From: Mikania micrantha
Taxonomy: Eukaryota > Streptophyta > Magnoliopsida > Asterales > Asteraceae
Length of the DNA: 64,000 nucleotides
Assembly (NCBI GenBank): GCA_009363875.1
Contig: CM018696.1
Coordinates: forward strand, 19,667,475-19,731,474
Direction of reading: 5' to 3'
The notes under the pieces were generated by a model. The model saw only the letters and a list, made by a program, of their open reading frames with translations, did not search any database and had not been told where the DNA came from. Positions 1-11,974 of the stretch are shown piece by piece. Position 1 is the stretch's first letter. Each line of letters begins with the position of its first letter. The position numbers were made by a program, and so were the translations under genes.

Positions 1-1364
1 AATCTGTAACACCCCGACCGATGGCGGAAACGTCGGTATGCCACAAGGGATGTGTAGATTGTTCAAAAGCTCGTGGGCATCTAAATCAAATCATCATATA
101 TCATTCAATCAACCAAAATAAGTACACAAAAACCATGTCTAACATGAATTAGTTACATCAATTACAAAAAGAATTAGCTATCTAACTAAATTCAGTTCGC
201 CAGAATTTCAGTTAATTAGCTAAGTCCAAGATACTATATGATGACGTCCAAAAGTTTGAGTTCTTCATCCTCAACCTACTTTGCTTCACTACCTGAAACA
301 TGTAGGAAAATCAAGTGTCAACTACTAAGTAGTTGGTGAGTAATCATAAGTTTTTATACTTAAAAGGTTTTATAAAATGAATTTAAAAATTTAAGTTTAA
401 AAATGGTTTTATAAAAGGTTTAGATATAATGAGTATAAATGCTTATGATTTTTCCTAGAAAATCCACAAGAATACCTGCATGAGATAATCCAACACATCT
501 CCAAACTCAACAATCAAACTCATACACAAACACATAATCACATATTCAATCAGTCATAGTCAATCATAGATAATCATAGTCAATAATAGATAATCAACCA
601 CATAACCATTCAATCAATCTCAACATCAATATTCTCAAATAATATATGTGACTATACATGGTCATTATGTAATTAATATAAGTTAAAAACATGATCCATG
701 GAGTGGAAGCTATCCACGTGGCAATACACGAACCAATGCAATCAACCAAAGTCAAAAGCAATGTTTCTCGGAGTTGTGATAATCCAAATGACAATACATC
801 CAATCTTTGTTATTGACCGAAGTCAATGACAATGTTACACAAATATATATATGTAAGTGATAATCCATAAATAATGATAATTCAATATTGTGAATATCAT
901 ACTGATAAACTGGTATTAGCCTTGTGTTATCGAAATAATATTTGAATTTGGTATACATGCTTCACCTCTGAGTTTTAACACAAAACAGTTTAAAGAAAGG
1001 GAGGTTATGAGAACTCACCTGAAGTCCTTAGATTTTGATGTTTTCGTATTATGCGCGCTCACGAGAGAAAATCATAACAACTCAACAACCTGTAGTTATC
1101 GTGTGTTTCATATTTATAAGTATATGCGTTTCGTCTTTGATTTAGTGACCATGAATGTTTACTCTAAACTTGTAAATCTTTCATTAACTTAGTTCATTTG
1201 CTTAAGTTAAAATGGAACACTAAGGATTTTATGAAAGATCATTACGAACACATAGTTTAACTTGTGAGTTTAAACCCTCTTAATAAAGATGACTAGTTGT
1301 GTTATCTTATATACGTCCCCAACGGTATATGCATTCTAAGGTGATAACCCTTATATATCCCATG

Positions 1365-1426
1365 CACACACATATATATCTATATATATACATATATAGG
1401 TATGTATGTACGTATATATATTCGCG
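1365..1426. repeat. TA/CA-rich microsatellite in Gyp-A LTR
   Basis: Imperfect runs of CA, TA and TATG dinucleotide-type repeats lie within the LTR. Simple low-complexity sequence with no further function visible. Confidence 0.6.
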
Positions 1427-1671
1427 TGCGTGCTTTAGATAAAAACTAACCACCATTATATCTAGTAGTCAATATATAATTTGAGTATAAGAAATTAGAT
1501 TTAAATTGTTCATCCATCAAACTCAATATATGAAATTTCTCAATTCGTAATTCATGGTTATCAAAACAAAGGTGGCAACTAAAATCCTTGCATGCATGCA
1601 TGATTGTTCATATATGTATATGTCTATGTATATTCTCGCTTCCCATTACCCTTAACCTATCAACAAACTGG

Positions 1672-2060
1672 TTTTCAGTTCGGTTTCCCCTAAGGGCAGG
1701 GAACCTTCTATCACACTTAACATAGGTTCGGCTAACAAAAGGGAAAGGGTTAGGCAAGTAATTGCTAGGGTTCGGCTCAACTTTCCAGGGTTTGTGGCTC
1801 ATTCATTCGTAGCAAGGTTCGGCCAGGCAAGTGAAATGGTTCGTCGAGGGCTGGGCTGAGAAAAAGGTTCGGCTACCTTCTACCGGTTCGGCTAGGGTTC
1901 GCTGGATCAAAGCCAAACAAGTTCGGCCCTAGAAGGCAAGGGTTCACTGCATGGGGCTCGTCTGGGCTTGTGGATGGTCGAAGGTTCGTTGGAGACAGAG
2001 AGGTTCGGCTGAGCTTTTATTCCAGCCCCTACAGGTTCGTCGACATGCATTTCCCACGAA
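1672..2060. repeat. Degenerate GGTTCGGC motif array in Gyp-A LTR
   Basis: About a dozen copies of a degenerate motif GGTTCG(G/T)C(T/C) are spread at irregular 20-50 base spacing. The Gyp-F LTR carries an analogous cluster built on CATTCGGC/GCCGAATG at 27985-28265. Irregular spacing argues against a simple tandem satellite. Confidence 0.5.
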
Positions 2061-3465
2061 CCATCGACCTCTCTTCATCAAAATCCCATCCCGAACCATT
2101 GCAAAGCTGTGATCTAAGTTCTAGGTTGTTTACACTAGTCCGGTTAAGTGTTTTCATGAGTTTATCACGGCTAAAACCACAAAATCTATAGATTCGTGAT
2201 TTACAATCGAAACCGAAAATAAAAACTTAGATTCACCTCAAAATGTCGATCAAACTTGAGATCTTCTTGTACTTTCTCGTTCTCCTTGCTCTTGTGGTCG
2301 TTTAGGGCCAAGAATCACGTGATTCCGTCAAGAAACTAGCTCAAAAAGCTAGAGAGAAGTTGGAGGTTTTTGTGGGTGACGAAAATGAACTTAGAGAGAG
2401 AAAGGGTTTGTGAGTTATGAGGAAGAAGAGGAAAATCCTCTTCCTTATATCGCGTATCCTTCCCACGCGTGCTCTATCTCGTTTTTATCGCGATAAAATA
2501 AATAAATTGCTCGGTTTTCATCGTGAAATACTTTTAAACATAACACCTTCAATTATATTATTTTCCTTTTAAAAAAAATATAGTTTTTCAATTAAAATCG
2601 TTTAATTAAAAGGTCACCACTTATTTTAGTGAAATTAATTATTTAATTAATTAATCTATTCAAATTCGTTTTATGTTGTGATTCCTAATAAACGTTTTAA
2701 GTTTTTATTTATTAATTTAATATTGTGTAATATTATTTAGTTATCTCATCGGAACACGTTATTACGTGCGTATTCGTAAAGATCGTCACCTTTGCGAATC
2801 CAACGCTCGTATCGTATCTCGATCCGATTTATGGTTTATGGAATATTGTTTCAGAATATTATTCTTAATAATTATATTCGTGTGAATCGTCGCTCGCACG
2901 AATACATTTATTAGGTTAATATTTCTGAATTAATATTCGCGTTTAAATAATGTCCGTAACCTCACCATCGCGTAATTAATTTCAGTTACACTTCCATTAT
3001 TTTATTAACTTTAATATTATCTTCCCAAACCAAAACCCACTAAACCCTAGTCACTGACACATGCATGATCGACCGAAATATGCATATGTATAGGGCATAT
3101 GTAAGGGTCAGTAGCAACTGCCCTAGCCACCGTCCCATCGCTATTTCGATAAACCATGACCATGTGTCCTTGACTATGTTTAGTAACCAAACAACAACCA
3201 ACTTAAATCCCCTTTCCATTTCCAACCCAAATCCATAATCATCAACAATATAACTGCGATAAACTCTCTGGTTCTGTTTAGTTGAGTTACAACTAAACTT
3301 CCCATGGTTTACGCTTATAATATGTTCTAAACATGTATACCAGTAACAGTGATAACCATTAATAATATCAGCAAATAATTCATTATCATTAATAATAATA
3401 AATCTCAGATCGTAACAGTACAATCGTACGGATGTACGGACGACCGGAAGTACAGTGATGTTACA

Positions 3466-4417
3466 AAACATCTCATCCAGGAATGAGATGCCTCAGCATC
3501 CTCTTCAGGTTTCTGAGATCCTTGATATCTGGGGCATTGATTTCATGGGACCTGTCCCTGCTTCTCGAGGGAATAGGTACATCCTCGTCGCGATTGATTA
3601 TGTTTCTAAGTGGGTGGAGGCACATGCGCTCCCCACTAATGACGCGCGAGTGGTGGTGAGATTTTTGAAGCACTTGTTCTGCAGGTTTGGTACCCCGAGA
3701 GCGTTGATCAGTGACCGTGACATGCACTTTTGCAATGCCCAGATGGACAAAGTGCTAGCCAAATATGGAGTCACTCACCGACTGTCGACCGCATATCATC
3801 CGCAAACCAGCGGTTAGGTGGAAAACGAGAATCGAGGAGTTAAGAGGATTTTGGAGAGGACTGTCGGCCACACTAGGAGGGATTGGGCTGACAAACTAGA
3901 TGACGCCTTGTGGGCTTTTAGGACCGCGTTTAAGAATCCGATTGGGACGACTCCGTATCTCATGGTCTATGGGAAATCCTGTCATCTACCGGTAGAGCTT
4001 GAGCACAAAGCCTTTTGGGCTTTGAAAGCTGTGAATTTGGATTTGTCACAGGCCGCCAAGCACCGGTTCCACCAGATGCACGAGTTGGATGAGCTACGCG
4101 ACGAGGCATACGCTCGGTCGTGGAATTATAAGGAGCGCACGAAGGCGTTGTATGACAGGAGATTGAAGAAGGTGAAGGAGTTCGTGAAGGGCGATCGAGT
4201 CCTAGTTTATGACTCGAGACATAGGCTTTTCCCAGGAAAGCTGAACTCAAGGTGGAGAGGCCCGTTTGAGATTTGTGAGGTGTTTCCGCATGGTGCGGTG
4301 GAGTTAGAATCGGGGGACCATACATGGAAGGTTAATGTGCATCGGTTGAAGCCCTACATTGGAGGCCCGATTCCTTTTGATGAGGAGGTTGTTCTCCTCG
4401 AATCCCGAGCTGGTTAG
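3466..4417 (+). pseudogene. Athila-type integrase, 5'-truncated with an internal stop
   Basis: The frame is open from the Gyp-A junction to a TAG at 3815-3817, then continues in the same frame to 4417. It encodes the retroviral integrase catalytic core and C-terminal part that would insert element cDNA into host DNA. The three catalytic acidic residues are recognisable: Asp in GIDFMGP (3539-3541), Asp in ISDRD (3713-3715) and Glu just after the stop (3821-3823), with DD35E spacing. The stop replaces the conserved Gln that precedes VE, so CAG to TAG is the simplest change. The HHCC zinc-binding region is cut off upstream. The second half has conserved integrase C-terminal features (a G-D-R-V-L-V-Y segment, then KLNSRWRGPFEI). 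The last residues are followed directly by untranslated sequence. Confidence 0.9.
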
Positions 4418-6290
4418 GGATTCGGGCTTCGGCCCAATTTGTAGATAGTGTGCATAGTTTAGTTTAAGTATATCGAGTTTTGAGTGATTGGTGATGTAAT
4501 TGTGCTTGCACGATTGTGTCGAATTCAAGTGTGGGTATGTCATCAGGAACGTTCGAATCACCATTTCTGACTGCTGATTACATTACAGGGCATTAAATCT
4601 GATTACTTTATTCATCACTAGTTGCTTAACTCGATTTTCTTTTATTACTTTTAGGTTAATTTTAGTTTTAAATTTCTATTAGGGTTAAATTGATTTTATT
4701 CTTATTTAGTCTCAATTTTAGTAGGATTTTTACTTTTAGTAGGAATTAGTTAACTTTAGTTTAATTTAATTTTACTTGTTTTTAATTTCGATTTATCAGA
4801 ATTATAGTTAATTTTATTTCTAGTTATTAGGAATTAAAGGAAATTTAAATTTCATTTAGTAAATTTAATTAGAATTTTTTTTTTCCTTTCACTTAGATTT
4901 ATCAAAAAAAAAACAAAAAAAAAAACAGAAAAATCAAAAATCAAAACCCTGGGCGCTACGCCTGGCCAGAGCGACCCTCCTAAGGCGATACGCGCGGATG
5001 GTCATCAGAATTCAAAACGATTGGCGCCAGGCGCAACGCCTTAGACCATCGTCTGGTCTCTTGCGATGCGCGTGGGCGTTAAAATTTCGAAAAAAATAAT
5101 AAAACCAATCGTCTTCCACTACGCCTACCACACCACCACAACGCCTACCACACCACTCCCAACCACCTCTGTTTCTTTGCTTTCGCAGCCACCACCGAGC
5201 ACCGCCGTTGCCACGATACCACGACTGCCACCCCAATCTTCGGTCATCATCACCTCCACTGCCGTTCACCACCGATCTCCACTCATTTCATCATCATCGC
5301 CACCACTGTGAGGACGTCATCATCATCGTCATCACCCTCCGCCGTTTGCTGTCACCATCATCATCCACAGAGCACCACTCCTTGGACCACCGCCATCACC
5401 GCCATCGTCTGCCGATCTCTTTAGTCGCCTGTTTACACCATCAAAACCTCCACACACCTCCGGTAACCATTTTTTCATTTTCGTTTTGTTTATGATCTTT
5501 CGTTTCATAGATTAATTTAGATTAAGTTAGATTAGGGTTGATTTGGGGTGAAATTTGAACAAAAATTTGGTCGGGGAAGCTTTAGTGGCCGAACCCCCAA
5601 TTTTTCCCAATGAACCCAGCGCTAGTCACATAGCTTGGACTCGGTCCCGGGCCCCCAGGCGTTGTGCCCGACCCTGTTTTCATTTATTTTTATTTTTATT
5701 TTATTTTATATATATATATATATATATATATTTTTATTTTTTTCGTTACTGAAAGTAAACTAAAATAATAAAAATATATAGACATACATATATATATATA
5801 TATAATAACAAAATAAAATTAAATACATAAATTAAAAATTGTGTCAGAAAAAAATAAATTAACTAAAATAAAAAAAATGAATAAATAAGATAATAATAAC
5901 AACCTATATAATAAATCAAAATAATTCTTACCTTTTATATACAAACTAAATAATCAATAAAAATAATGTACCATAAAATAAAAATAAATAAATAATTTTT
6001 GTGATATAACTTTTGTATATGTATAATAAAAATAATGTAATACAAACATAACATTAAATAAGTGTGTGTATAAAATAAATGAATAATAATCCTTTTGCAA
6101 AAAAAAGTATAAGTGTATGTATCATAATAGATAACGTATAACTATCTTCTCTTAATAAATAATATTTGTAAATTGTTAAATAAAATTTACACTATAATAA
6201 AAATTTGTATATAAATAATCATTTTTCAAATAAAATTTTTAATAAGTTAGGAATTAGGATTGTAGTTAGTTTGTAATTTATTGTATATAT
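4418..6290 (+). other. Ath-B spacer between integrase and env-like ORF
   Basis: No convincing coding region. It holds an AAGTGTGGGTATGTCA motif at 4527-4542 (also found after the env-like ORF), an A-rich tract near 4898-4925, a block of GGCGNNNCGCC-like motifs (4950-5075), a C/A-rich stretch with histidine- and proline-rich chance frames (5090-5462), then a very AT-rich stretch (5680-6290) with a (TA)n run near 5707-5731. The change from C-rich to AT-rich at a GGTAAC (5462-5467), and the CCTGCAG at 6303-6309 just before the env-like coding region, resemble an intron (see findings). Confidence 0.6.
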
Positions 6291-7606
6291 TTGTTGTACA
6301 TTCCTGCAGAGCTGGCCGAGGCTTCGACGTCTAGGGCTAAGCGGGTCAGGAGCACTGATACAGCACAACAGCAGCCGCGGGAGAGGGAGATTCGTTACTT
6401 AGTCCCTCTGGTCATTCCGCCACCGGCTGCACACCCTCCTCTGCCGCATCTACGCAGTAGAGCCGACCACACATTTCTCCAGTTTGGGGCAGATACGATG
6501 GAGTACGCACGCCTGCAGACGCTTGTTGGATTGGAGACGATGCAACCCCGTGGTTACGACCGAGACATTTTGGAGAAGTTGGGTCACGTTGCTGAGTTCG
6601 ACGCGATAATGACTCCACAGTGGGCCCTCATGTTACGCTGCAGCTGGATGCATTATGATGAGATCACTATGGAGTTCTTATCCACTTTAAAGTACGACAC
6701 ACGCCCCCTCTCGCATCCTGGAGCTGTGTCGTTTGTGTTGGGGCGACACACTCACACCATGAGTGTCGCCCAGTTCGCGGTCGCCTTTGGGCTTTACACG
6801 CAGCAGCAGGTGGCGGCTGCTGAGTTTGAGGGCCTCCTCAGAGGCGTTACTCGGGCAGCTAGACCCAGGTACGTCACCATGGAGGATTTAATCACATACT
6901 GGGGGACGATCTCCACCCTGCCCCATACCGATCGCATGCTGGCCACCCAGATCAATGATCCTTTCATTAGATACATCCATAGGATTCAGCCGTGCACCTT
7001 GATTCCTCGCCACTCTAGCAAGGACAAGGTCAGCTACTTCGACCTGTTTTGCTTGTACTGCATATAGGGTCACCACCCGACGAACCTTGCCACCATTCTT
7101 CTTACATATTTAGCGAGGCCTCGCCGGGGAGGCCACACGGCGCGCCTGGATATGGGGCCGTACATCGGCCATTTGGTGCATCGTCTCTACGTGTTCTCCA
7201 CATATCTTGTGGAGCACGTCACAGTCGGCCCTGAGACGACGTCATAGCGCTGTATGACATGGAGACCTCGGGGATGGTGAACTTTGACACACCACCTCGT
7301 TAGATGCCTCTGTTAGCGGCCCTTGACCTTCCAGAGCAGGCACCTGTCGTCCCCCCGCCATTGATGCACCACATTCTACACCAAAGGGAGCGGCCACCAC
7401 GTGACGACCCGCCCCGACAGCCTGCACCTCCTCGTCTCCCTATCTGATACATACACCAAAGGATAGACATGCTTGAGGACATGTTCAGGTGCATGGCGGA
7501 CCATATGGGCTGTGTGTTGCCCCCTCGGATGCCTGCACCACGCATCCCATCCGACCCCGTGGACGACACCGAGACCGAGTCAGACGACGGGGAGGATGAG
7601 GATTAG
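6291..7606 (+). pseudogene. Athila env-like ORF (ATHILA ORF-1 type), interrupted by stops
   Basis: The position downstream of integrase and the protein character (a plant-mobile-domain-like, aromatic-rich fold with segments such as GYDRDILEKLGH and MTPQWALMLRC) match the env-like/ORF-1 family of Athila elements; its biochemical role is not established. The frame is open from 6291 but has no ATG until 6498, so the true start is probably supplied by splicing or was lost. An in-frame TAG at 7065-7067 breaks it; the same frame runs on to a TAG near 7243. A frame change and further stops follow, but a recognisable proline-rich then acidic tail (ETESDDGEDED) ends at 7606. No clear signal peptide or transmembrane anchor is visible in the retained part. 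Confidence 0.75.
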
Positions 7607-9479
7607 TTTGTATTTAGTTTAGATGATGTATTTTTCTTTTGTTTGTATTCAGATAGTTCTTTGTATTATATTGTTATTTTGGCATGTCTGGTTTCTTATT
7701 TTGTGTTGTTTGTGGTTGTATTTATATTTCTGTTATTATTATGGTTGTTGTATATTAATGTTTTGTATTGGTTGTTTAGCTTCTTGTAAAATGTTTGTAA
7801 TTTATGGTTGTTGTTTAATTGTTTAATTCTCTATATCATTGGTTTATTATTAATGTTGTTGTGTAAATTGTAATTCAATTGTTATTGTATTAACAATTGT
7901 ATGTTTGAGTTGTGATTTGTATTTTAGAAGGCGCACAACTCCGTTCACGAGACATATACGTAAATTCAGGGAGTTAGTTGTCTACTTCATTGTATTTTAG
8001 TTTTTATTTTCAATTGCCAGTTCTGAGTCCACATTGAGGACAATGTGTTGTTCTAAGTGTGGGTATGTCAGGCTGGCACCTTTTAGTTTTAATTTTTGTA
8101 AATTCAAGTCATTGTATATATTAAGTCAAATTTTAATAAAATTTTCAAATTTTGAATAAAATTTTTGAAATTTTGTAAAATAAATAAGAACATGTAAATA
8201 AATAATGAAAATTGTAAATATTCAAAGTAAAAACACAAAAAAAAAATTTTAAATTGAAAATTTTACAAAAAGATTTTTCTTTCAATTGAGTCAGTTGTAA
8301 ATAGTTAATCAAGTCAGTTCTTGAGTCTTTTTATTTTACAGTTAATCTAGTTTGGTTGTTTGAGATCTTAATTGCAGTCCGGTCCTAACCACTCGTACTC
8401 AATTACATTCGGGTGGTGACTACTTTCACTATTCCAAATGAAAACGGCTGGCTGAATTGACCGACTTCTTTTCGGATTAGACTCGCGCATTCGTTATCAG
8501 CTAAGTCTTTTCCACTTTTACCTTATTTTTATATTTCTGTAAATAATCTTTTATTTGCATATTCTGATTGTGTCTAGAGTTTTAGGTTGTATATATCTAG
8601 AGTCTGGAAAATGTCCTTTGTTTTGGCTTGCACCTAATAAATGGAAGATGATCGGATTATGATTAGGATTTTGGTTTTAAGAGGCTAACTTGTGTATTGA
8701 TTTGGGATTTGTTGGTAGGCCCAGCCGATAGAAAGTTCCTTAGGATTGACAGAATAAACGTAAATTCATGATTCTTGTGGGTATAAGACTTGGAAAATGC
8801 GGGAAATCTGAAACTGGGTAATAGTGAATAAAGGAACCTCTGTAAACTAGCAACCTAGAATTTTTAAAATTTTAACCTGGCACATATGTCATATTTTTAT
8901 GGAAATAAATCCGAGGCTTATGGCGCCCGCTAAATAAAATAAATTCCACAATCCACTAAGTGAGCTGAGCATGTGCAAATAAAAGAAAGAGAGAATAAGA
9001 GCTAAAAAGCAGTTGTCATACCCCGGCTAGTAACCGAGTGAAACAGTGTTTTAATACGCTCAACTGAGGTAAAAATAAAAGAAAATGAGAGAATAAAAAG
9101 GCAAAATGCTCACAACTTCATCCATCTCCATCATTAGGTTGAATTTTGATTATCTTTAGGTAGTTTGCATACAGAGGTGGGTTTAAGTCATTAGACTTAA
9201 ACCTTTGCCTTGAAAGCTTTTACTTGGAACTAGGATGACTCGTTTTGACCAAGGGATGGGGCCCATGAGATGAATGATTGCATTTGAACATAAATAATCA
9301 TGATTAAGGAACTTGAAATTGGTGTTTGGGTTTAGATTGGACCATTATACCAACAATCGTGATTAATACACAAGGATTTAGGATTGTAAATCTTTTGCAA
9401 ATAAAAACCAAGACCCTGATCTATGATTCCATTTTGTAAGCTTTTATGAGGACGAAAAAGGTTTAAGTGTGGGTATTTT
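7607..9479 (+). other. Ath-B 3' untranslated region
   Basis: Non-coding. It starts with a T-rich stretch (7607-7960). A second exact copy of AAGTGTGGGTATGTCA lies at 8055-8070. The related sequence AAGTGTGGGTATTTTT at 9465-9480 sits directly against the 3' LTR in the polypurine-tract position. Remaining sequence is AT-rich with no ORF of interest. Confidence 0.6.
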
Positions 9480-11158
9480 TGACGTGTTAGTTTAAGACAT
9501 CCGTTTTTGTACATAATCAAGTCCATTTTCGTAAGTTTTGTTTATATTTTGAGTCGTTTTTAGTTCCTTTTTACATTTTATTGTTTTTATGCATGAATGT
9601 GTCCCAGAGGAGCGAAAACGAAGGCAAAAGGGCATCGGAATCGAGTGCGGTTGATCGAGCGCGCAACGCCTAGTAAGGTGACCGGCCGCAGGTGATGCGC
9701 TTGCCAGGCTCAACCGCCCGAATGATTTGTCTCGCGCGAATCGCCTAGTCCCACGCAACCCCTCTAGGCGATGCGCCCCAAACCATTTCCACCTCTAAAA
9801 CCTAATTTAATGTCTTCTATAAATGGGACGCTTCCAAAACATTTTGAGGGTCTTCTTCTGCGATTTTGGAACCTTAATCAAGCCTTGGAGCTGCTGGAGC
9901 TTAACCATGGATGTTAAGGCTAGATTAGAGCATGTTGGAGTGAAAAAGAAGGAGCTTTTGAGTATTGTTCTTATGTTTCATTGTTTCTTAGTTTAATTAG
10001 TAGTTAATCATGTATTTAGACTATATTCAGATCTGTTTTGATACTGTTATGATGTTGATTGGCTAGATCTAGGGTTATATCTAGGTTTGAGATGATAAAG
10101 TTGTGAACTTTGATCATTTTGGACTTGATCTAAGTTGTGGGATGATATATGCATTGTTATCAGCTGTAAAGTTATGATCTTTGATGGTTTTTTCATGTGT
10201 TGAATGATGATACTTGATGAATGTTGGATCCATGTGTGTCTAGGAACGTCTTTCCACCATTAGATCCATGTTAGGCCTACTACTTGGTGTTTTAGGTTAG
10301 TTTATGGATTGTTGATCACATTCCATAGGATTAGACATCATTAAGTGTTGTGAGTTGCATGTGTGACCTAACCTAGAAATCCGGAAGGTGATAGGTTAGA
10401 TGGTTGGTCTCTTTCACTTGGGATTTTGAGTTAAACGACCCGGGGGGGGGGGCGTTGTCTTAGATTTACTTAGTTTTGGTGTCAATCCATGTCAAAGTAG
10501 TAACCTTTATAGCTCTCTAGTGTCTTAGGATACACACGGGTGGAGAAATCAGGGATGTGATTCACCTGTTGGAGTGTAATTGCATATCGGGAAAATCCGG
10601 AAGGTGACCCGGTAGACTAGTGCATACATTACAGTCTTAGGATTTCCATTGGTGTTGCCTGGTATCTGATCTGGGTCCCATTAGGTTATTCTAAGTCTGT
10701 TCCTTAAGAACCTAGTCTTCAACCTTCATAAGTCAATCCAAGTCATCACTTGTCACACTTTTGATTCCCAACCTAGGTATACCAGTTTTCCTTATTGCAG
10801 TCAGATTTCATTTACAGTCCCTGTGTTAGTTGCAGTTTTAGAGTTTAGTTGTTAGTTTAGTTGTTTAGTCAATTTCAGTCTGAATAGGTTTTCAAAGTCG
10901 CACCAAAACCCCCTCTTTTACTTTATTTTGTTCACAGTCTAGTTTAGTTTGTCAAACTAGTGTCCTTTGGTTCAATTTCCGGTCTTCCACCAGCTATGCT
11001 TTCACTGATAGGTACACTTGCCTTCGTAGCGGTCTAGTTTAGGATTTCCGATTATTACTAGGTGTTTAGGTCAAGTCTAGGACTAGTTATAGTGTCTTTA
11101 GTATAGGTTAGACAGTCTTTAATTTGCTCTATTTTTAGGGTAAGACCGTTGCACATCA
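9480..11158 (+). repeat. Ath-B 3' LTR
   Basis: Begins TGACGTG and ends CACATCA, an imperfect terminal inverted repeat with TG...CA ends, directly after the PPT-like AAGTGTGGGTATTTT. A block of GGCGNNGCGCC-like motifs lies at 9655-9780, followed by a TATA box (CTATAAATG, 9817-9825). An 11-G run occurs at about 10442-10452. Immediately right of it the LARD-C tandem repeats begin with GATAT (11159-11163), the predicted target-site duplication. Confidence 0.75.
9817..9825 (+). promoter_or_regulatory. TATA box of the Ath-B LTR
   Basis: CTATAAATG lies about 340 bases into the LTR, just after a GC-rich motif block, the usual place for the U3/R boundary. Confidence 0.55.
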
Positions 11159-11700
11159 GATATGCTATCATCTTTCTTTGTTTTATGTTACCGGTGTTAG
11201 GAACCAAGAAGTTAGTAACATTATACCCAAGAGTTGTGATGGTGATACATCACAATATCAAAAGGTTACTGTGTTACTTTTCTAGGGTTGATAATGTCCA
11301 TGTTTTAATTATTAGAATTATATGGTATCATACTTGAGGTTAGTGATGGTGATTTATCACTATGTCTCATAAGATATGATGCCAAATCTCTTTATTTTAT
11401 GATGCATATGTTATGATTCAAGAAGTCAATAGCATTAAACCTAAAGATTTGTGATGGTTACACATCACTATTAAAAGGCTATGGTGTTATTCTTTTTGAT
11501 TGATAATGTATATATTGTAATTCAAGAAAATCAATAATATTATACTTAAGATTTAGTGATGGTGATTTATTAATGAATCTAAAATTTTATAATATGACAT
11601 ATCCAGATTGACAATATCCAAAACTCATGATAGAAAATTCGATAACATTGTACTTGGGAGCTATGATGTCACATATTTATGATGTCTCAATCCTAATTCC
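11159..11700 (+). repeat. LARD-C tandem repeats, ~107-bp period with palindromic core
   Basis: The core GTGATGGTGATNNATCAC recurs at about 11236, 11343, 11451 and 11557, a period of 106-108 bases. Each core can form a hairpin (TGATG...CATCA). Alternate units are more alike, so the higher-order unit is near 215 bases. The same array is present reversed at 62490-63150. Confidence 0.75.
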
Positions 11701-11974
11701 ATGAACTCACCAGAAAAATTATGTCTAAGACCAATGATACAAATTCTAAACATGTCATTAAGGTATTCAATCCTGAATATCATTTCCCATGTTCTAAACA
11801 AATCACAAATCACAATGATCTTTGATTTTATTGTTTTAATCAAGAAACAAAGATTTCTTGTTATTTGTCATACATTGTTTAATTTCTATAAGGTGACACG
11901 ACTTGAATGTATGGGATGTTAGTATGAGGGATTTCATATAAAATTCCAAACAAGTTCACGTGAATCGTTTTATT

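Larger units (their letters stand above)
5..3465 (-). mobile_element. Gyp-A: complete LTR of a minus-strand Ty3/gypsy-type element
   Basis: The segment opens with TGTAACACCCC and closes with GTGATGTTACA, so its ends form the inverted repeat TGTAACA/TGTTACA expected of an LTR. Bases 1-4 (AATC) match the spacer that separates LTR from primer-binding site in the Gyp-F element further right (32206-32210). I infer that this is the 5' LTR of a minus-strand element whose body lies left of the window. Its right end falls inside an Athila integrase gene, and the first five bases beyond it (AAACA, 3466-3470) should be the target-site duplication. It contains no coding sequence; the short ORFs in it are chance. 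It resembles the Gyp-F LTR in its last bases (TGATGTTACA) and in the splice-acceptor-like block at 291-345. Confidence 0.75.
3466..11158 (+). mobile_element. Ath-B: 5'-truncated Athila-like Ty3/gypsy retrotransposon
   Basis: In order: integrase remnant (3466-4417), spacer (4418-6290), env-like ORF (6291-7606), 3' untranslated region (7607-9479) and 3' LTR (9480-11158). An env-like ORF downstream of integrase and the character of the integrase fit the plant Athila lineage. The 5' LTR, gag, protease and reverse transcriptase are absent because Gyp-A inserted within the integrase zinc-finger segment; they should lie left of the window. The right end abuts the tandem repeats of LARD-C, so Ath-B itself inserted into that element. 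Confidence 0.8.

Noticed and set aside
3040..3471. 143-codon minus-strand ORF at the end of the Gyp-A LTR
   Set aside because: Lies wholly in LTR sequence, has no recognisable domain, and crosses the LTR/Athila junction.
5208..5495. Histidine/serine/proline-rich ORF
   Set aside because: Low-complexity frame over a C/A-rich stretch of the Ath-B spacer; no domain. Considered only as part of the candidate env-like first exon in another frame.
11159..11700. CRISPR-like array (spaced palindromic repeats)
   Set aside because: Units are contiguous, diverged and in a plant retroelement; no short identical repeats with unique spacers.
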